64,000 nt of DNA from Narthecium ossifragum (Eukaryota; Streptophyta; Magnoliopsida; Dioscoreales; Nartheciaceae): NCBI GenBank assembly GCA_963920575.1, contig OY986964.1:16371987-16435986 (forward strand). The letters run 5' to 3'. Shown here piece after piece: positions 45,774 to 57,427 of the stretch (positions are counted from its first letter, which is position 1; every line of letters begins with the position of its first letter). Both the position numbers and the translations under genes were made by a program. The notes beneath the pieces are model-generated. The model did no database searches. It worked only from the letters and a program-made list of their open reading frames with translations, and was not told the origin of the DNA.

Positions 45774-48035
45774 ATGCAAGGTCGCCGATCACGAAAAGAA
45801 AAGTTGTTGCCCTTGAACGATAAAGTAGATCAAATTGGTTGGAAGAAGAAATCTAACAAAGACAGCCTGTCCACATCAGATCTAGGAGTTCAAGAGGAGG
45901 AACAAGAGGAGATGGCGCTCAATAATAATTTACGTCCTTTGGAGGAGTACGCGAGGCCTACTATTTCTACCTCACCTTCGTGCATTGCGTTACCTGCAGA
46001 GGCTAGAAATTATGAACTTAAAAATCTACATTTTTCTATGTTTCCTGAATTTCATGGTTTACCTTCTGAAGATGCACTAACGTTTGTGAAAGATTATTAT
46101 GCTACTATTCAGACTTTTCCTTTAGGTGGCATTACTGAAGATCACTTGAGGATGCGATGTTTTCCTTACACCCTGAAGGATAAAGCGAAGAGATGGCTGA
46201 TGTCGTTGCCTCCTGGATCACTCACGACTTGGGATGCAATTTATAATAAGTTTGTTAGCAAATTTTATTCTCATGCCATGACTACTAACTTGAGAAGACA
46301 AATTCCAAATTTTCAGCAAGCTGATGGAGAACCATTCCATGAAGCATGGGATAGATTTAAAATGCTTTTGATGCAATGTCCACATCATAATTATTCTTTA
46401 GAAAATCAGATGCAATATTTTTATGATGGACTAAATCTTTCTTGTCAGACTATGGCAGATAATGCTGCAGGTGGAGCGATGTTCAAAAGGACACCACCGG
46501 AGGCATATGAAATCTATGAGATGCTAGGATCAAACTCGCAGCAGAGGGACACGAGGAATAAGGCGAGAGGCATCTATGAGCTGAACCAGAATGATGACAT
46601 GGCAAGGCAGATTGCAACTCTTAACAAGAAGATAGACGCGATGATGTCCACACAAGCAAAACCGGTTGAGGTTTGTTCAATTTGCAATATTGTTGGTCAT
46701 AGGTTTGATTCATGTCCTTCTGGTAGTGAATTTCCTGAATATGTGCAAGAGCAAGCTAATTTGATGAATGCGTATAACCCGAGACCTAGATTTGACCCTT
46801 ATGCAAATACTTACAATCCTGGTTGGAGGGAGCATCCGAATTTTTCATGGAAAAATACTGCTAATACTAGTATGCCTACTGCTAATCAGTCTAACCCACC
46901 TGTTAAGTCGTCTTTGGAAGCGACTATGTTAGCTTTTATGCAGAAAATAGATTCAAAGATGGAAAAACAAGATTCAGCCATTGCTCAACATGACGCGGTA
47001 CTAAAGAATGTTGCAGCATCCGTTGGGAAGTTAGAAGTTCAAGTGGGACAACTTGCTGATGCGGTACGAGCCCATGTCCCAGGCAAATTCCCAAGCCAAC
47101 CTGAGCAAGCGAAAGCAGTTACAGTTCTTCGTTCAGGTAAAATTATTGATAATAAGATTAATGCTAAAGTTGTTGATGAGTGTAATGATGATGCAAGTGA
47201 GGAAGTTGAAACGGAGGAACGCTCGAAAGGGCCACCACCGGCCACATCTGCTTCTGAGCATGGAAAGAGAGCAAATTTAGTTCCGGAGGTTTATCACAAC
47301 TCTCCTCCACCATATGTGCCGCAGGTTCCGTTTCCAGGCCGTCTAAAGAAAGCCAAAATGGATAAGTCATATTCTGAAATTTATGATATTTTATCTAAGG
47401 TTAATGTGAACTTACCATTGCTTGAGGTGATCAGGAACATGCCAGTATTTCCAAAGTTCTTCAAGGAACTAAGTACTTCAAAGCGAAAGTATGAACCTCA
47501 TGAAAAAGTCATGGTTTCAGAGACGGTAAGCGCGGTTCTACAAAGGAAGCTTCCACCCAAGCTTAAGGATCCAGGGAGTTTTAACATTACTATTACTGTT
47601 GGTGATACAAAGATAGGAGAGGCAATGCTTGATTTAGGAGCCAGTGTTAATTTGATGCCTTACTCTGTTTTTCTTCAGTTAGGTGTGGGTGAATTAAAAC
47701 CTACTACAATGTCTCTACAACTTGCAGATCGTTCCATTAAATATCCATTAGGCATTGTAGAAGACATTTTAATACAAGTTGATAAATTGATTATCCCTGC
47801 TGATTTTGTGATATTGGATATGGAAGATGCGCCCTTACATGATAGGAATTTACCAATTTTGTTGGGACGTCCATTTATGGCCACAGCCAAGACTATGATA
47901 AATGTGCAGGATGGTAAGCTCAGCATGACAGTTTTAGGTGAAACTGTTGAATTTAAAGTTTTTGAATCTATGTCCTATCCTTCAAACTCTTTTGATTGTT
48001 TCTCAATAGATGTTTTAGATTCATTTGTTTTCTAG
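45774..48035 (+). CDS. gag: E3 gag-protease polyprotein
   Basis: 753 codons. The ATG at 45774 lies 25 nt after the primer site and is supported by the same start in E1. A basic N-terminus (RRSRKEK) is followed by the gag capsid domain at about 85-220 ([36 protein letters not shown]). The zinc knuckle [15 protein letters not shown] lies at about 301-315 and would bind element RNA. A spacer with coiled-coil character ([20 protein letters not shown]) is found at about 390-430. The aspartic protease has [12 protein letters not shown] with Asp about 621 and the flap-like [10 protein letters not shown] near 700. The frame ends at a TAG 11 nt inside the pol ORF. It forms the particle and cuts the polyprotein. 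No internal stop is present. Confidence 0.93.
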   Translation: MQGRRSRKEKLLPLNDKVDQIGWKKKSNKDSLSTSDLGVQEEEQEEMALNNNLRPLEEYARPTISTSPSCIALPAEARNYELKNLHFSMFPEFHGLPSEDALTFVKDYYATIQTFPLGGITEDHLRMRCFPYTLKDKAKRWLMSLPPGSLTTWDAIYNKFVSKFYSHAMTTNLRRQIPNFQQADGEPFHEAWDRFKMLLMQCPHHNYSLENQMQYFYDGLNLSCQTMADNAAGGAMFKRTPPEAYEIYEMLGSNSQQRDTRNKARGIYELNQNDDMARQIATLNKKIDAMMSTQAKPVEVCSICNIVGHRFDSCPSGSEFPEYVQEQANLMNAYNPRPRFDPYANTYNPGWREHPNFSWKNTANTSMPTANQSNPPVKSSLEATMLAFMQKIDSKMEKQDSAIAQHDAVLKNVAASVGKLEVQVGQLADAVRAHVPGKFPSQPEQAKAVTVLRSGKIIDNKINAKVVDECNDDASEEVETEERSKGPPPATSASEHGKRANLVPEVYHNSPPPYVPQVPFPGRLKKAKMDKSYSEIYDILSKVNVNLPLLEVIRNMPVFPKFFKELSTSKRKYEPHEKVMVSETVSAVLQRKLPPKLKDPGSFNITITVGDTKIGEAMLDLGASVNLMPYSVFLQLGVGELKPTTMSLQLADRSIKYPLGIVEDILIQVDKLIIPADFVILDMEDAPLHDRNLPILLGRPFMATAKTMINVQDGKLSMTVLGETVEFKVFESMSYPSNSFDCFSIDVLDSFVF

Positions 48036-51000
48036 TATCATGCAGGAGCAAGTGAAGACTATTCTAGAAGCGGCATTGACGATGGAAAAGGAGGAGTTGC
48101 AGAATTACGAGGGAGCAAAGGAGGTTATAGCAGCCCTTGAGGCATTGCAGCCATGTTTCCCTGATGAATCTCGGTTAGACATGCTAAATGAATCCTATTC
48201 TAAAATGGTTTCATCAATAGTTTCCCCACCAAAGCTTGAGTTAAAACCTCTTCCTAGTAATCTGAAATATGCATATCTTGGTGAGAATGAAACCCTTCCT
48301 GTGACTATTGCTTCTGACATTACTCCATTGGAAGAGGAAAAATTATTGAGAGTTCTTAGGGAGCATAAAACTGCAATAGGTTGGACAATTGCAGATATTA
48401 AAGGAGTAAGTCCTACTATGTGCATGCATCGCATTATTTTGGAAGAGGATGCCAAACCTATACGGGATGCCCAGCGTCGCCTCAACCCAAACATGAAAGA
48501 CGTTGTTCGGGAAGAGATCCTTAAGTTGCTCGATGTTGGCGTGATCTATCCTATTTCTGACAGCAAATGGGTAAGTCCAGTTCACGTGGTGCCTAAGAAA
48601 TCGGGGATAACAGTTGTGAAGAATGAGAACAATGAGCTCATACCCACGAGGATGACTACTGGATGGCGAATCTGCATCGATTATCGCAAGCTTAATGCAG
48701 CTACTAAAAAGGACGACTTTCCTTTACCTTTTATTGATCAAATGCTTGAACGCTTAGCTGGTCACTCATTTTATTGTTTTCTTGATGGATTTTCAGGTTA
48801 TAATCAAATTGCTATCGCCCCAGAGGACCAAGAGAAGACAACTTTCACCTGTCCGTTTGGAACATTCGCATACAGAAGGATGCCGTTCGGATTGTGCAAT
48901 GCACCTGCCACCTTTCAAAGATGCATGATATCGATTTTCTCCGACATGATAGAAAGGTTTGTCGAGGTATTCATGGATGATTTTTCTGTATTTGGGAATT
49001 CTTTTGATAATTGCCTGGCACACCTAACCTTGGTGCTTAAAAGATGTGAAGAGACAAATTTGACATTGAGCTGGGAAAAGAGTCACTTCATGGTAAGGCA
49101 AGGTATTGTGTTGGGACATGCTATTTCTAGTAAAGGTATTGGCGTAGATAAAGCAAAAATAGATTTGATTGAGAAATTACCGCCCCCTACTTCTGTGAAA
49201 GGTGTGCGGAGTTTTTTGGGCCATGCAGGATTTTATCGCAGATTCATTAGAGATTTTTCTAAAATTGCACAACCATTGTGTGATTTATTGGCCAAAGATA
49301 GTGAGTTTAAGTTTTGTAAAGCTTGTCTTGATGCTTTCAATACTTTGAAAGAGAAATTGATTACTGCACCAATTATTATGCCTCCTGATTGGTCGTTACC
49401 CTTTGAAATAATGTGTGATGCTTCTGATTATGCTATAGGGGCTGTTCTAGGACAAAGGGTAAATAAGGTCTCTCATGCTATTTATTATGCAAGTCGTACA
49501 CTCAATGATGCTCAAATCAATTACTCAACTACTGAAAAAGAATTACTTGCTGTTGTTTTTGCATTGGAGAAATTTCGCTCTTATTTGATTGGATCTAAAA
49601 TTATTATTTATTCAGATCATGCAGCATTGAAATATCTACTAACCAAAAAGGATACAAAGCCAAGGTTAATCAGGTGGATCCTACTGCTGCAAGAGTTCGA
49701 TTTGGAAATAAGGGACAAGAAAGGGAGCGATAATGTAGTGGCAGATCACTTGTCACGATTGGAACACATGGCCGGCCCTAAGGATGTACAACCCATCCAA
49801 GAATGCTTTCCCGATGAACAACTATTTTCTGTGAATGGTAAAGAGCCCTGGTATGCGGATATTGTTAACTATCTAGCTAGTAATGTTCTGCGTGCTGATC
49901 TAAGTTCACAAGAAAAGAAAAGATTTTTGTCCACAGTCAGATATTACTTTTGGGATGACCCTTATTTATTTAAACATTGTCCTGATCAAATAATAAGGCG
50001 TTGTGTTCCAGAATATGAGCATGATGATATATTGAAATTTAGTCATGAATTAACGCGTGGAGGACACTTTGGAGGTAAGAAAACTGCTTTTAAAGTTCTT
50101 CAATCTGGTTTCTTTTGGCCTACATTATTCAAAGATGCATTTAATTTTGTTACTAAGTGTGACAGATGTCAACGGTCAGGGAACATAAGCAAAAGGAATG
50201 AGATGCCTCTTACAAATAATCTAGTGGTGGAATTGTTCGATGTTTGGGGCATAGACTTTATGGGACCGTTTCCTCCATCATACGGGTACACGTATATTCT
50301 TGTTGCTGTAGATTATGTGTCTAAGTGGATTGAAGCAATTGCAACCAGGAACAATGACAGCAAGACCGTGGTGGGATTCTTGAAAGATATGATTTTTACA
50401 AGGTTTGGTACACCTCGGGCGATTATAAGTGATGGGGGATCACACTTTTGCAATAGAGCATTTGATGCATTGTTGAAGAAATACAACATCACTCATCGGG
50501 TCGCAACTCCTTACCACCCTCAAACGTCGGGCCAAGTGGAGGTGAGCAATAGGCAAATAAAGACGATCCTGGAACGAGTTGTTGGCACTACAAGGAAGGA
50601 TTGGGCAGTGAAATTGAATGATGTTCTTTGGGCGTATCGCACTGCATATAAAACTCCAATTGGTATGAGCCCTTATCGCATTGTCTTTGGAAAAGCATGT
50701 CATCTACCGGTGGAATTGGAGTATAGGGCCTATTGGGCAATAAAGCAGCTGAATTTTGACATGAGAGAAGCGGGGGATATGAGAAAGATGCAATTGAATG
50801 AATTGGATGAGCTGCGGAATGAAGCGTACGAGAATGCTAAGATTTACAAGGAAAGAACCAAGCTCTATCATGATAAAGTAATACAACGGAAGGAGTTTAC
50901 ACCAGGTATGAAAGTTTTACTTTATAACTCACGAATGAAATTCTTTCCAGGTAAATTAAGATCCAGATGGACGGGCCCGTTCAAAGTGACACAAGTATCG

Positions 51001-51129
51001 CCTCACGGTGCTGTTGAAATTGAGAATGAAAGGAATGGGAGCAAATTCAAAGTCAATGGGCACCGTTTGAAATTGTATTTGGAAGGACATTCAGATGTGG
51101 TGGATGCAGTTGATTTTGGTGAACCTTAA
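48025..51129 (+). CDS. pol: E3 reverse transcriptase, RNase H and integrase
   Basis: 1034 codons, open throughout. RT at about 140-380 has [20 protein letters not shown] (about 252) and [10 protein letters not shown] with catalytic Asp pair near 316. RNase H at about 450-580 has [25 protein letters not shown] and [10 protein letters not shown]. The integrase zinc-binding part runs from [11 protein letters not shown] to CDRCQRSGN (about 670-720). The core has [10 protein letters not shown] (about 741), [10 protein letters not shown] (about 800) and [12 protein letters not shown] (about 836), giving a complete DDE triad. The C-terminal part is [12 protein letters not shown]; no chromodomain. 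The ORF is in the +1 frame relative to gag-protease and overlaps it by 11 nt. In E2 and E1 the same place is one frame, so the shift is derived in this copy. The ATG at 48025 may not be a real start. Confidence 0.93.
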   Translation: MFSSIMQEQVKTILEAALTMEKEELQNYEGAKEVIAALEALQPCFPDESRLDMLNESYSKMVSSIVSPPKLELKPLPSNLKYAYLGENETLPVTIASDITPLEEEKLLRVLREHKTAIGWTIADIKGVSPTMCMHRIILEEDAKPIRDAQRRLNPNMKDVVREEILKLLDVGVIYPISDSKWVSPVHVVPKKSGITVVKNENNELIPTRMTTGWRICIDYRKLNAATKKDDFPLPFIDQMLERLAGHSFYCFLDGFSGYNQIAIAPEDQEKTTFTCPFGTFAYRRMPFGLCNAPATFQRCMISIFSDMIERFVEVFMDDFSVFGNSFDNCLAHLTLVLKRCEETNLTLSWEKSHFMVRQGIVLGHAISSKGIGVDKAKIDLIEKLPPPTSVKGVRSFLGHAGFYRRFIRDFSKIAQPLCDLLAKDSEFKFCKACLDAFNTLKEKLITAPIIMPPDWSLPFEIMCDASDYAIGAVLGQRVNKVSHAIYYASRTLNDAQINYSTTEKELLAVVFALEKFRSYLIGSKIIIYSDHAALKYLLTKKDTKPRLIRWILLLQEFDLEIRDKKGSDNVVADHLSRLEHMAGPKDVQPIQECFPDEQLFSVNGKEPWYADIVNYLASNVLRADLSSQEKKRFLSTVRYYFWDDPYLFKHCPDQIIRRCVPEYEHDDILKFSHELTRGGHFGGKKTAFKVLQSGFFWPTLFKDAFNFVTKCDRCQRSGNISKRNEMPLTNNLVVELFDVWGIDFMGPFPPSYGYTYILVAVDYVSKWIEAIATRNNDSKTVVGFLKDMIFTRFGTPRAIISDGGSHFCNRAFDALLKKYNITHRVATPYHPQTSGQVEVSNRQIKTILERVVGTTRKDWAVKLNDVLWAYRTAYKTPIGMSPYRIVFGKACHLPVELEYRAYWAIKQLNFDMREAGDMRKMQLNELDELRNEAYENAKIYKERTKLYHDKVIQRKEFTPGMKVLLYNSRMKFFPGKLRSRWTGPFKVTQVSPHGAVEIENERNGSKFKVNGHRLKLYLEGHSDVVDAVDFGEP

Positions 51130-51170
51130 ACTTGGTATTACGTCTTGCCTAGACGTTAAATAAAGCGCTG

Positions 51171-51188
51171 GGTGGGAGGCAACCCACC
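51171..51188 (+). promoter_or_regulatory. E3 post-pol hairpin with AGGCAA loop
   Basis: GGTGGG AGGCAA CCCACC, 6-bp perfect stem, 42 nt after the pol stop and directly after TTAAATAAAGCGCTG. Confidence 0.7.
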
Positions 51189-51401
51189 AAGGTAACCAGT
51201 TTTTAACTTTAAGTTTTAGTTTTCAATTTTATATTTTCTCTTTTGTTTTTCTTTTAGGTTTTCAGCCACCCGGAGGATCCTTGAGGAGATGTTCGCTCTT
51301 CTATCAGGTGGCCTCGTTCTTATTTATAGTATCTTGTCTCTTCCTTTTCTGGAAATTTTTTGGATTGCCACCTCCTACATATTTTTATTGGATAAATGCA
51401 C

Positions 51402-51438
51402 ACATTGAGGACAATGTTGAATTCAGGTTGGGGGGTGT
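51402..51438 (+). promoter_or_regulatory. E3 second hairpin and internal polypurine tract
   Basis: ACATTG AGGA CAATGT (51402-51417) and then GGTTGGGGGGTGT (51426-51438). The 13-mer is identical to the terminal polypurine tract with the first LTR base (52311-52323). Confidence 0.7.
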
Positions 51439-51778
51439 AGACATTCATGACTTTATTCATGCTACATTGTAGGTTTAATAGTGTTAAATTGTACATGAGC
51501 TGAAATGTTTATGCTTATTTTACATGCTGCTTTCATATGGATTGGCCGATACATTGATTGCATGTATGATAACCTGAAGGTAGAATATTATGTGATTCAC
51601 ACACGAACACTTTATGTGCAGTGGCGATTATACTCACCAGAGGAATGAGCATGCTATTGTCAATCTAGACCATGATTTCAGCATTAGCTAGTGTTGAGTA
51701 TTGCATGCAGAAAAAAAAATACAGAAAAAGTTCTGGAGCTTTAATAAGCTGTGCCTAAACGACTGTTAGGTGATCTAC

Positions 51779-51974
51779 TTAGTAACCGGGTGTTCTTGCC
51801 TCAGGATGCAGGGAGCTCGCGTAAAAAGGTAGAACCACTAAAAAAAAAAAAAAAAAAAAAAAAAAACTACTCAGTGTTTTGTTAAGTAACCGGGTCTCTG
51901 CGCCTCATGAAGCGGAGAGTGCTCGTGTAAAACGGCAAAATGTTTGATAGTTGAAAAAAAAAAAAAAAAAAAAA
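51779..51974 (+). repeat. Duplicated AGTAACCGGG block with poly(A) runs
   Basis: Two related blocks of about 60 bp, from 51779 and from 51885, each run from AAGTAACCGGGT-like through CCTCA to CG.GTAAAA. They end in A runs of 27 (51840-51866) and about 20 (51955-51974). E1 has the same pair on the minus strand within 1-110 with only a short A run between. E5 has one block near 56950-57012. Confidence 0.75.
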
Positions 51975-52310
51975 GAGCATGTTGTAATTAAAGTGCGAGG
52001 GTTGGATGATTGGTCATGAAGATAGTAGCGTGTTTGGACAAATGGTGGGTAGAAGTTGCTTCTGTACGTAACATTTATTTATCACGTCACATGTGTTCTT
52101 CTGGATGGTGTTAGCATGTTTGAAGTGTAGAAGTTGATTTCATATGTTGGTGGTATGTGTATGAGTATTATAAGTTTTCGTGCTCTGTACGGTGTACAAC
52201 ATTATTGACTTGATAAGGTAGAACTTTTATCATGCTTGTCTACATCCTTGAACCGTGGTGTGCTTAATATATTTTATGCGCTTAAAATTGCTAGAGACTA
52301 GCAATAAGCT

Positions 52311-52322
52311 GGTTGGGGGGTG
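52311..52322 (+). promoter_or_regulatory. E3 polypurine tract
   Basis: GGTTGGGGGGTG directly before the 3' LTR. Confidence 0.85.
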
Positions 52323-53995
52323 TGATGAGTGCATGAAAGTGCACTCTAAATAGCCTTATAACCATCTCAATTGCTAGATTATTATCTTTAATCAACATCT
52401 TTATTCCTATTTTTATATCTATATGTTGCTTCACATAGTTGTTTGGAAAATGCAGGAAAAAGGAGAAAAGAAGCTGAAAAGAGTGCATGGATCAAATTTA
52501 AAGATTAATCAGTACCTGCTCATGAATAATCAGATTATGTGCCATATATGGTTGGAAAGCTCTTGAAGTCTAGATTTTGGAGAATTTTACGGTTCGTGAT
52601 TCCGAGTTTCCTAGAGGAAGTTATGGCAATTTTAGTACCGATGGCGCAGTCTGAATGGCAGCACAGTAAATAAGCTGGAAGTCCGAGCGAAGGTCCAATC
52701 GATCAGACCACGCAAAAACGTGACAGAACATGTGTTTTTCAGCCACAACACATCCGATCGATCCCTCCATCGCTCTTATGGGGTCCGATCGATCCGACAC
52801 CAATGGTCCGATCGATCGGACTCGGGAAAAGTCAAAAACAGCGGATTTTTACTCAACCGATCGATCCAACACTCATAATTCGATCGATCGGACTTGGGAA
52901 TTAAAGGGTGACAGAACGTATGCTTTTTAGAGGAACACAATTCGATCGATCGGACCATCGATCGAACTCGGGAAGAGCCAGAGATGAAGAATTTTTACGA
53001 AGTCGATCGATCCGACTCCCTTAGTCCGATCGATCGGGCTCGGGCGTAAATAGAAGTGGGAGATCTCAATGAGACCGATCGATCCAACATCCCGAGGAGG
53101 ATCGATCGGACGTTTCCAGTGAATTAAATCAACGGTTTTGATTTAACCCGAGTTTAGGCCTATAAATAGGATACTTAGGGTTATCAAAGGGGGACTTTTG
53201 GAGGACTTTTTGGCAGCGTTTGGAGGCGAAGAGAAGGGTTCCAGGCTTGGTTTTCTTTTCTTATTTCTTCTTTATTTCTCCATTAGTTTTGCTGCCCTCA
53301 TGATGAACATGAGTGGCTAGTTTCTTTTCTAAGGTACCGATGTAGCCCTAACTGAATCATTCTATGTTATTGGATCATGATTATTGTATCAGTTTATTTT
53401 CCTTGATTTATTCATTATTATAACTGAGATCTTAAATACCTTTATCTGGCCAATAAAAGTATTATAGATTGTTTTATGTAAGATTGGGCGAGGGTTCATT
53501 CCCTAATCTTGCAGGATCTATGAATGAATGAGTTTATGTCGAGGCCGGGTTCAAGCTAAGAGTATTCTTGGTTCATAATTGTTCTTCAGAGCTTAATGGA
53601 TTCTTGGTTAACACTTAGTTATGGGTTCATTAGCTAGGGTTAATTGAGGGTACTTGGTGAAGACCGCGGCCGAACGGATCATCATACCGGAAGAACGAGC
53701 CCTTGGAATTAAACTGAAATCTTTATTGATTCAATGCATAGAATGAGGATGTTATGGTGAAATCGGAACCTTAGTATTCATCCATCATATTTCTATCGTT
53801 TTCTTATTTCGTTTTTAGATCATCTATCTTCGAGACTTCATATTTCTTATTTTCCCTTCCTTAGTTTCTTTCTTTTCTGTTCTTTAGCATTTCACTCTAA
53901 TAATTTCTACAAATCTCTGTGGGTACGATACTCGTCTTGCTACTATACTGATTGCACCGATTCGTATACTTGCGAGATATAAAATTTATTCATCA
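52323..53995 (+). repeat. E3 3' LTR
   Basis: 1673 bp, starting TGATGAGTGCATG and ending TTTATTCATCA, with about 16 differences from the 5' LTR. Palindromes at 52692-53112, TATA box at 53161-53168. Confidence 0.95.
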
Positions 53996-54815
53996 AGTTG
54001 CATCTCACGAGATGTCTTCGCGTTGTCCTCTAAAAATATTCTATGTGTACAAATAATTGGACTGATACCTCGCATATCTGACATTGTCCAGCCAATAGAG
54101 CTCTTATGATCACGAAGTGTTTGTAGTATCCTCTTCTCTTGATCATCCTCCAAGTGAGCAGAAATAATCACAGGGAAGGTATCATTTGGTCCAAGGAAGG
54201 CGTACTTGAGCTCAGCAGGTAAAGGCTTCAATGTCACCTCTGGATATTCTTCTGAAGAGGGCCTAATTGGCTTCTCCAAAGGTGGAAGAGGTTCAAATCG
54301 TGGAATCCAAGGCTCTCTTCCTGCAGAAACAAAACAAACATCTTCACAAGCATCAAATTCTAAGTTAATATCATTAGCTTTCGAGTCTGAAGCATGATCA
54401 AACAATCTCAAATCAGCAAGATCATTTATAGCACAAGTTTCATCAAAATCATCAGCAAACAGGCATTCTACACGATTAATCTCTTGAATCTCCTCAAGAT
54501 CCCTAGGTTGCCTGCAAGCATCAAAAACGTTCCATTCTAAAGTCATGTTTCCAAAACTTAACTTTAGAACTCCACTTCTACGATTAATCAAAGCATTAGA
54601 AGTGGCCAAGAAGGGTCGTCCTAGGATGATAGGTGCTTGATAAGTAGGTCCCTTAGTCAATTTAACATCAAGCACAACAAAGTCCACAGGATAATAAAAT
54701 TGATCAACTTGGACTAAGACATCCTCAACCACTCCTTTGGGAACCTTAATAGACCTGTCCGTGAGCTGTAACATAATAGAAGTAGGTTTAAGCTCTCCTA
54801 GGCCTAATTGTTCAT
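53996..54815 (-). pseudogene. E4 protease C-terminal part and start of RT region
   Basis: The minus strand gives QLGLGELKPTSIMLQLTDRS, VVEDVLVQVDQFYYPVDFVV and IILGRPFLATSNALINRR, which is the second half of the aspartic protease. A linker follows, and then the region before RT (LKPLPAELKYAFLGPNDTFP, IGWTMSDMRGISPIICTHRI). Similarity to E3 pol stops at the residues matching [10 protein letters not shown], where the E3 LTR begins. The ATG at 54774 is internal. It is a fragment and cannot make a working enzyme. Confidence 0.87.
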
Positions 54816-56257
54816 TGATCGCTCACAAACGTTGTCGTTAAAACGTTGCAAACTCAATCAAATATTAAATTTATATCCTTATTCAATTACTAAACTACTA
54901 GGTAGAATAGCGGTGAAGTCGGGAGTCGATCCACAGGGAAAACGTTGGAAACTAAAATCAATTCTCAAAACCCTAAACTAAGGAAAAGAAGCAAAGATAG
55001 AATAGAGTTATATAACTAATAAATAAAAGAGATAAAAGGTTGATCAATTTGAATCAATGGATAAGTGACTTAGGAATTACTCAATCCGCCCTAGTTTCGC
55101 CTTTAATCTTCTCTAGTTATCCTCTTGTTCTCTTCTCTCAACATTATGGATCATATGGTTACAAGCTCACATGAATCTCTAAAATAAGGTTTATGTTTCC
55201 AACGACATAATCTATCTTTGGTTAGCATAAATCATCTTTGGTCCTACGATTACATTAAATTATTCTACTCCTAATGACCTTAGCATGACTTATCTTCACG
55301 TAGCATAGACTATCTCAAAGGTAAACCAAAAATCACATGAAAACCATCCTATGAATCTCTACAATCACTCACAGAAATCATGTAGGACTGAAAATATGTC
55401 AAGGAACTCTGTTCCCTCAACTCTATTAACAATAAAAAGCAAATTCATAGGATCATGTCTTGAGAAGAATAAAAGATTCAAACCAAAGAAGATAGAAAAC
55501 TATGCTAGGGTTTCATGAATAATTCTAAGTACAATAACTAGCAACTCATCTTTTGGATGAAAGCCATCGGGTTGGAATAGGAAGCTGTCACCATCCACAT
55601 CCTTTCCTTCTTCTTCTTCCTCCTCCAAAGATTGACAAAAAGATCCGAAGTTTTGCTAGAATAACCCCTTTATATAATAAAAACCCTTAATCCCGGAATT
55701 AGGGTTATGGCTAAGTTGAGTTGGACCTCTAGTGCAACTCGGAATTCCTAGTTTAATTCTGACTGCCTCTTCTGGTCTCGACTGGGTTCAACCAGTTCAT
55801 AATATGAGAATGAGTCCAACACAAACGATGTAGATTTGGAAGTCTTCTGTCCTCTCCCGAAGAGTTTGTAATATTTAGACTTATTTATAATATTTGGTGA
55901 ATATTATCCCGGGCGTCGACGGACCAGTCTTCCAGCAGCTAAATATCTTCATGTTCTTCAAAACTGCTATCCATCCATCAGGAATCTCTGAAAGTGTCCA
56001 ATATGAAAGTTGTACGTCTTGATGTCTACTAGATGTCACCCAAATTTCAGAAAATGTGGACATAAGAATAATTTCTGGTGAATATTGTGCTAACAGTCGA
56101 CAGAGCAGTGTATTTCAGCATATTAACCGAATTTCTTGCATTTCTTCTCAAAGCATGATTAAACCTGAAATCAACTAACAAGCTATCAAATACAACTACT
56201 CTATGCATAACAAAGCTAAGTTAAGGGGTTGAATCATGAACATTTAGTGACTTATCA
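54816..56257 (-). repeat. E5 3' LTR
   Basis: 1442 bp. It keeps a TATA-like TTATATAA (about 55669-55678, minus strand) that is missing from the 5' LTR. Confidence 0.93.
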
Positions 56258-56258
56258 C

Positions 56259-56270
56259 ACCCCCCAACTT
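56259..56270 (-). promoter_or_regulatory. E5 polypurine tract
   Basis: AAGTTGGGGGGT on the minus strand, one base before the 3' LTR. Confidence 0.85.
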
Positions 56271-57394
56271 ACACTTTGTTAGTCCTCGAGCAAAGAAAAG
56301 ATAAAAAGAAAGCAATAAATCTAACTAGCCACTTTCGTAAGTCTCACGATTGCACTTAGCATGTGCAACAAGCCTTTAAACCCCTGGGTTACCCCAGTAG
56401 AGGAGTTATAGTCTCCTGAGGGTTTTCAGGGATGACACCCACAAACATCTATACATTCCCTTGAATATACCATTAGAAATCAATCACAATATTCATAAAC
56501 TTTAATGCATGAAATAGAAATCATATCCATGAATATATTCTTCTACCCATAGCAAGATAAAACAATAGCAAATTAATGCATGCCAAACATATTTCCAACA
56601 CTTCAACATATTTAACTACAATTAAGAACAACTTTAACACTCCTGTGTGGGAAAAGGGTTCCACATGTCTCAAAGTATCAATTATATCCAAACACTTCAA
56701 CCATTCAAGAATACGAACTTGGCCAAGTACATATTTTCATTCACTACTTTGCAATCCTTTTTTCTCATTTTTTTTTCATATATGACATGTGCAATGTTAT
56801 GATTTCTTAAGCTTTCTTCATGGTCCATGTAACGAGGTTCAAGCCAGTGACTCCCAAACTAGACTGTTTTAGGGCACTAAGTGTAGAAAACTCTTCAGAC
56901 TCTAATGCTCAAACCATGAAGGCTACAAATCATAACTAGTCATTTTTCAGGAATTTCAACTGTTTTACGCGAACAACACACCTTGTTAGGCACATTGCCC
57001 GGTTACTAAGTATGAAACTCTTTTTGCATATAGAGCTCTTTTTTTTTCAATTGCATATTTTTCATGTAACATAGCATACGATCATAATTCTATCATAGTA
57101 TCATGCTTAGAATCTAATTTCAACTCATCAACATGTGGAAGTGAACATGTGCATTAGGATATGTCAAGTCATCCTTAATTCGTGGCAAAAGTGTTGAAGT
57201 ATAGAAATAATATCATGCATAGCAAAAATTTAGCTATTTCTTATATCACATATGAGATAAGGATAAATCATAAAATATATTTCTAAATCAAGCATCTTTC
57301 ATCAATAAATATCACAATTTCATTCTCATAACATAACTCAAGGGTGTATAAAGTTGGTTATCAGAAAAATATAAGCATGAAATTTTTGAATACT

Positions 57395-57427
57395 ACCCCC
57401 CAACTTAAATGTAATTGTCCCCAATTA
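57395..57427 (-). promoter_or_regulatory. E5 second hairpin and internal polypurine tract
   Basis: On the minus strand TAATTG GGGA CAATTA (57412-57427), then after a few bases AAGTTGGGGGGT (57395-57406), identical to the terminal tract at 56259-56270. Both arms of the stem differ from the E2/E3 form yet still pair. Confidence 0.7.

Larger units (their letters stand above)
51130..52310 (+). other. E3 3' non-coding region
   Basis: 1.2 kb without an env-like ORF. In order: AGGCAA hairpin (51171-51188), second hairpin and internal polypurine tract (51402-51438), two AGTAACCGGG blocks each followed by a poly(A) run (51779-51974), then AT-rich spacer up to the polypurine tract. Apart from these I see nothing coding. 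Confidence 0.75.
44052..53995 (+). mobile_element. E3: near-intact, young Athila-type LTR retrotransposon, 9.9 kb
   Basis: LTRs 44052-45724 and 52323-53995 are both 1673 bp and differ at about 16 sites by eye (about 1 percent). tRNA-Asp primer site, gag-protease, RT-RNase H-integrase, 3' module and polypurine tract are all present. The first base of the 5' LTR is A in place of T. The flanks CTCGT and AGTTG do not match, and they come from different elements (Tekay fragment on the left, E4 RT on the right), so the insertion has no TSD. Confidence 0.93.

Noticed and set aside
45774..51129. A host gene or an endogenous virus with an envelope gene
   Set aside because: All motifs are of Athila-type gag and pol, flanked by LTRs; no env ORF is present.
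51281..51472. Small hydrophobic ORF after E3 pol as an env-like gene
   Set aside because: Only 63 codons, not conserved as protein in E1 (interrupted region) or E2, and it overlaps the hairpin and internal polypurine tract.
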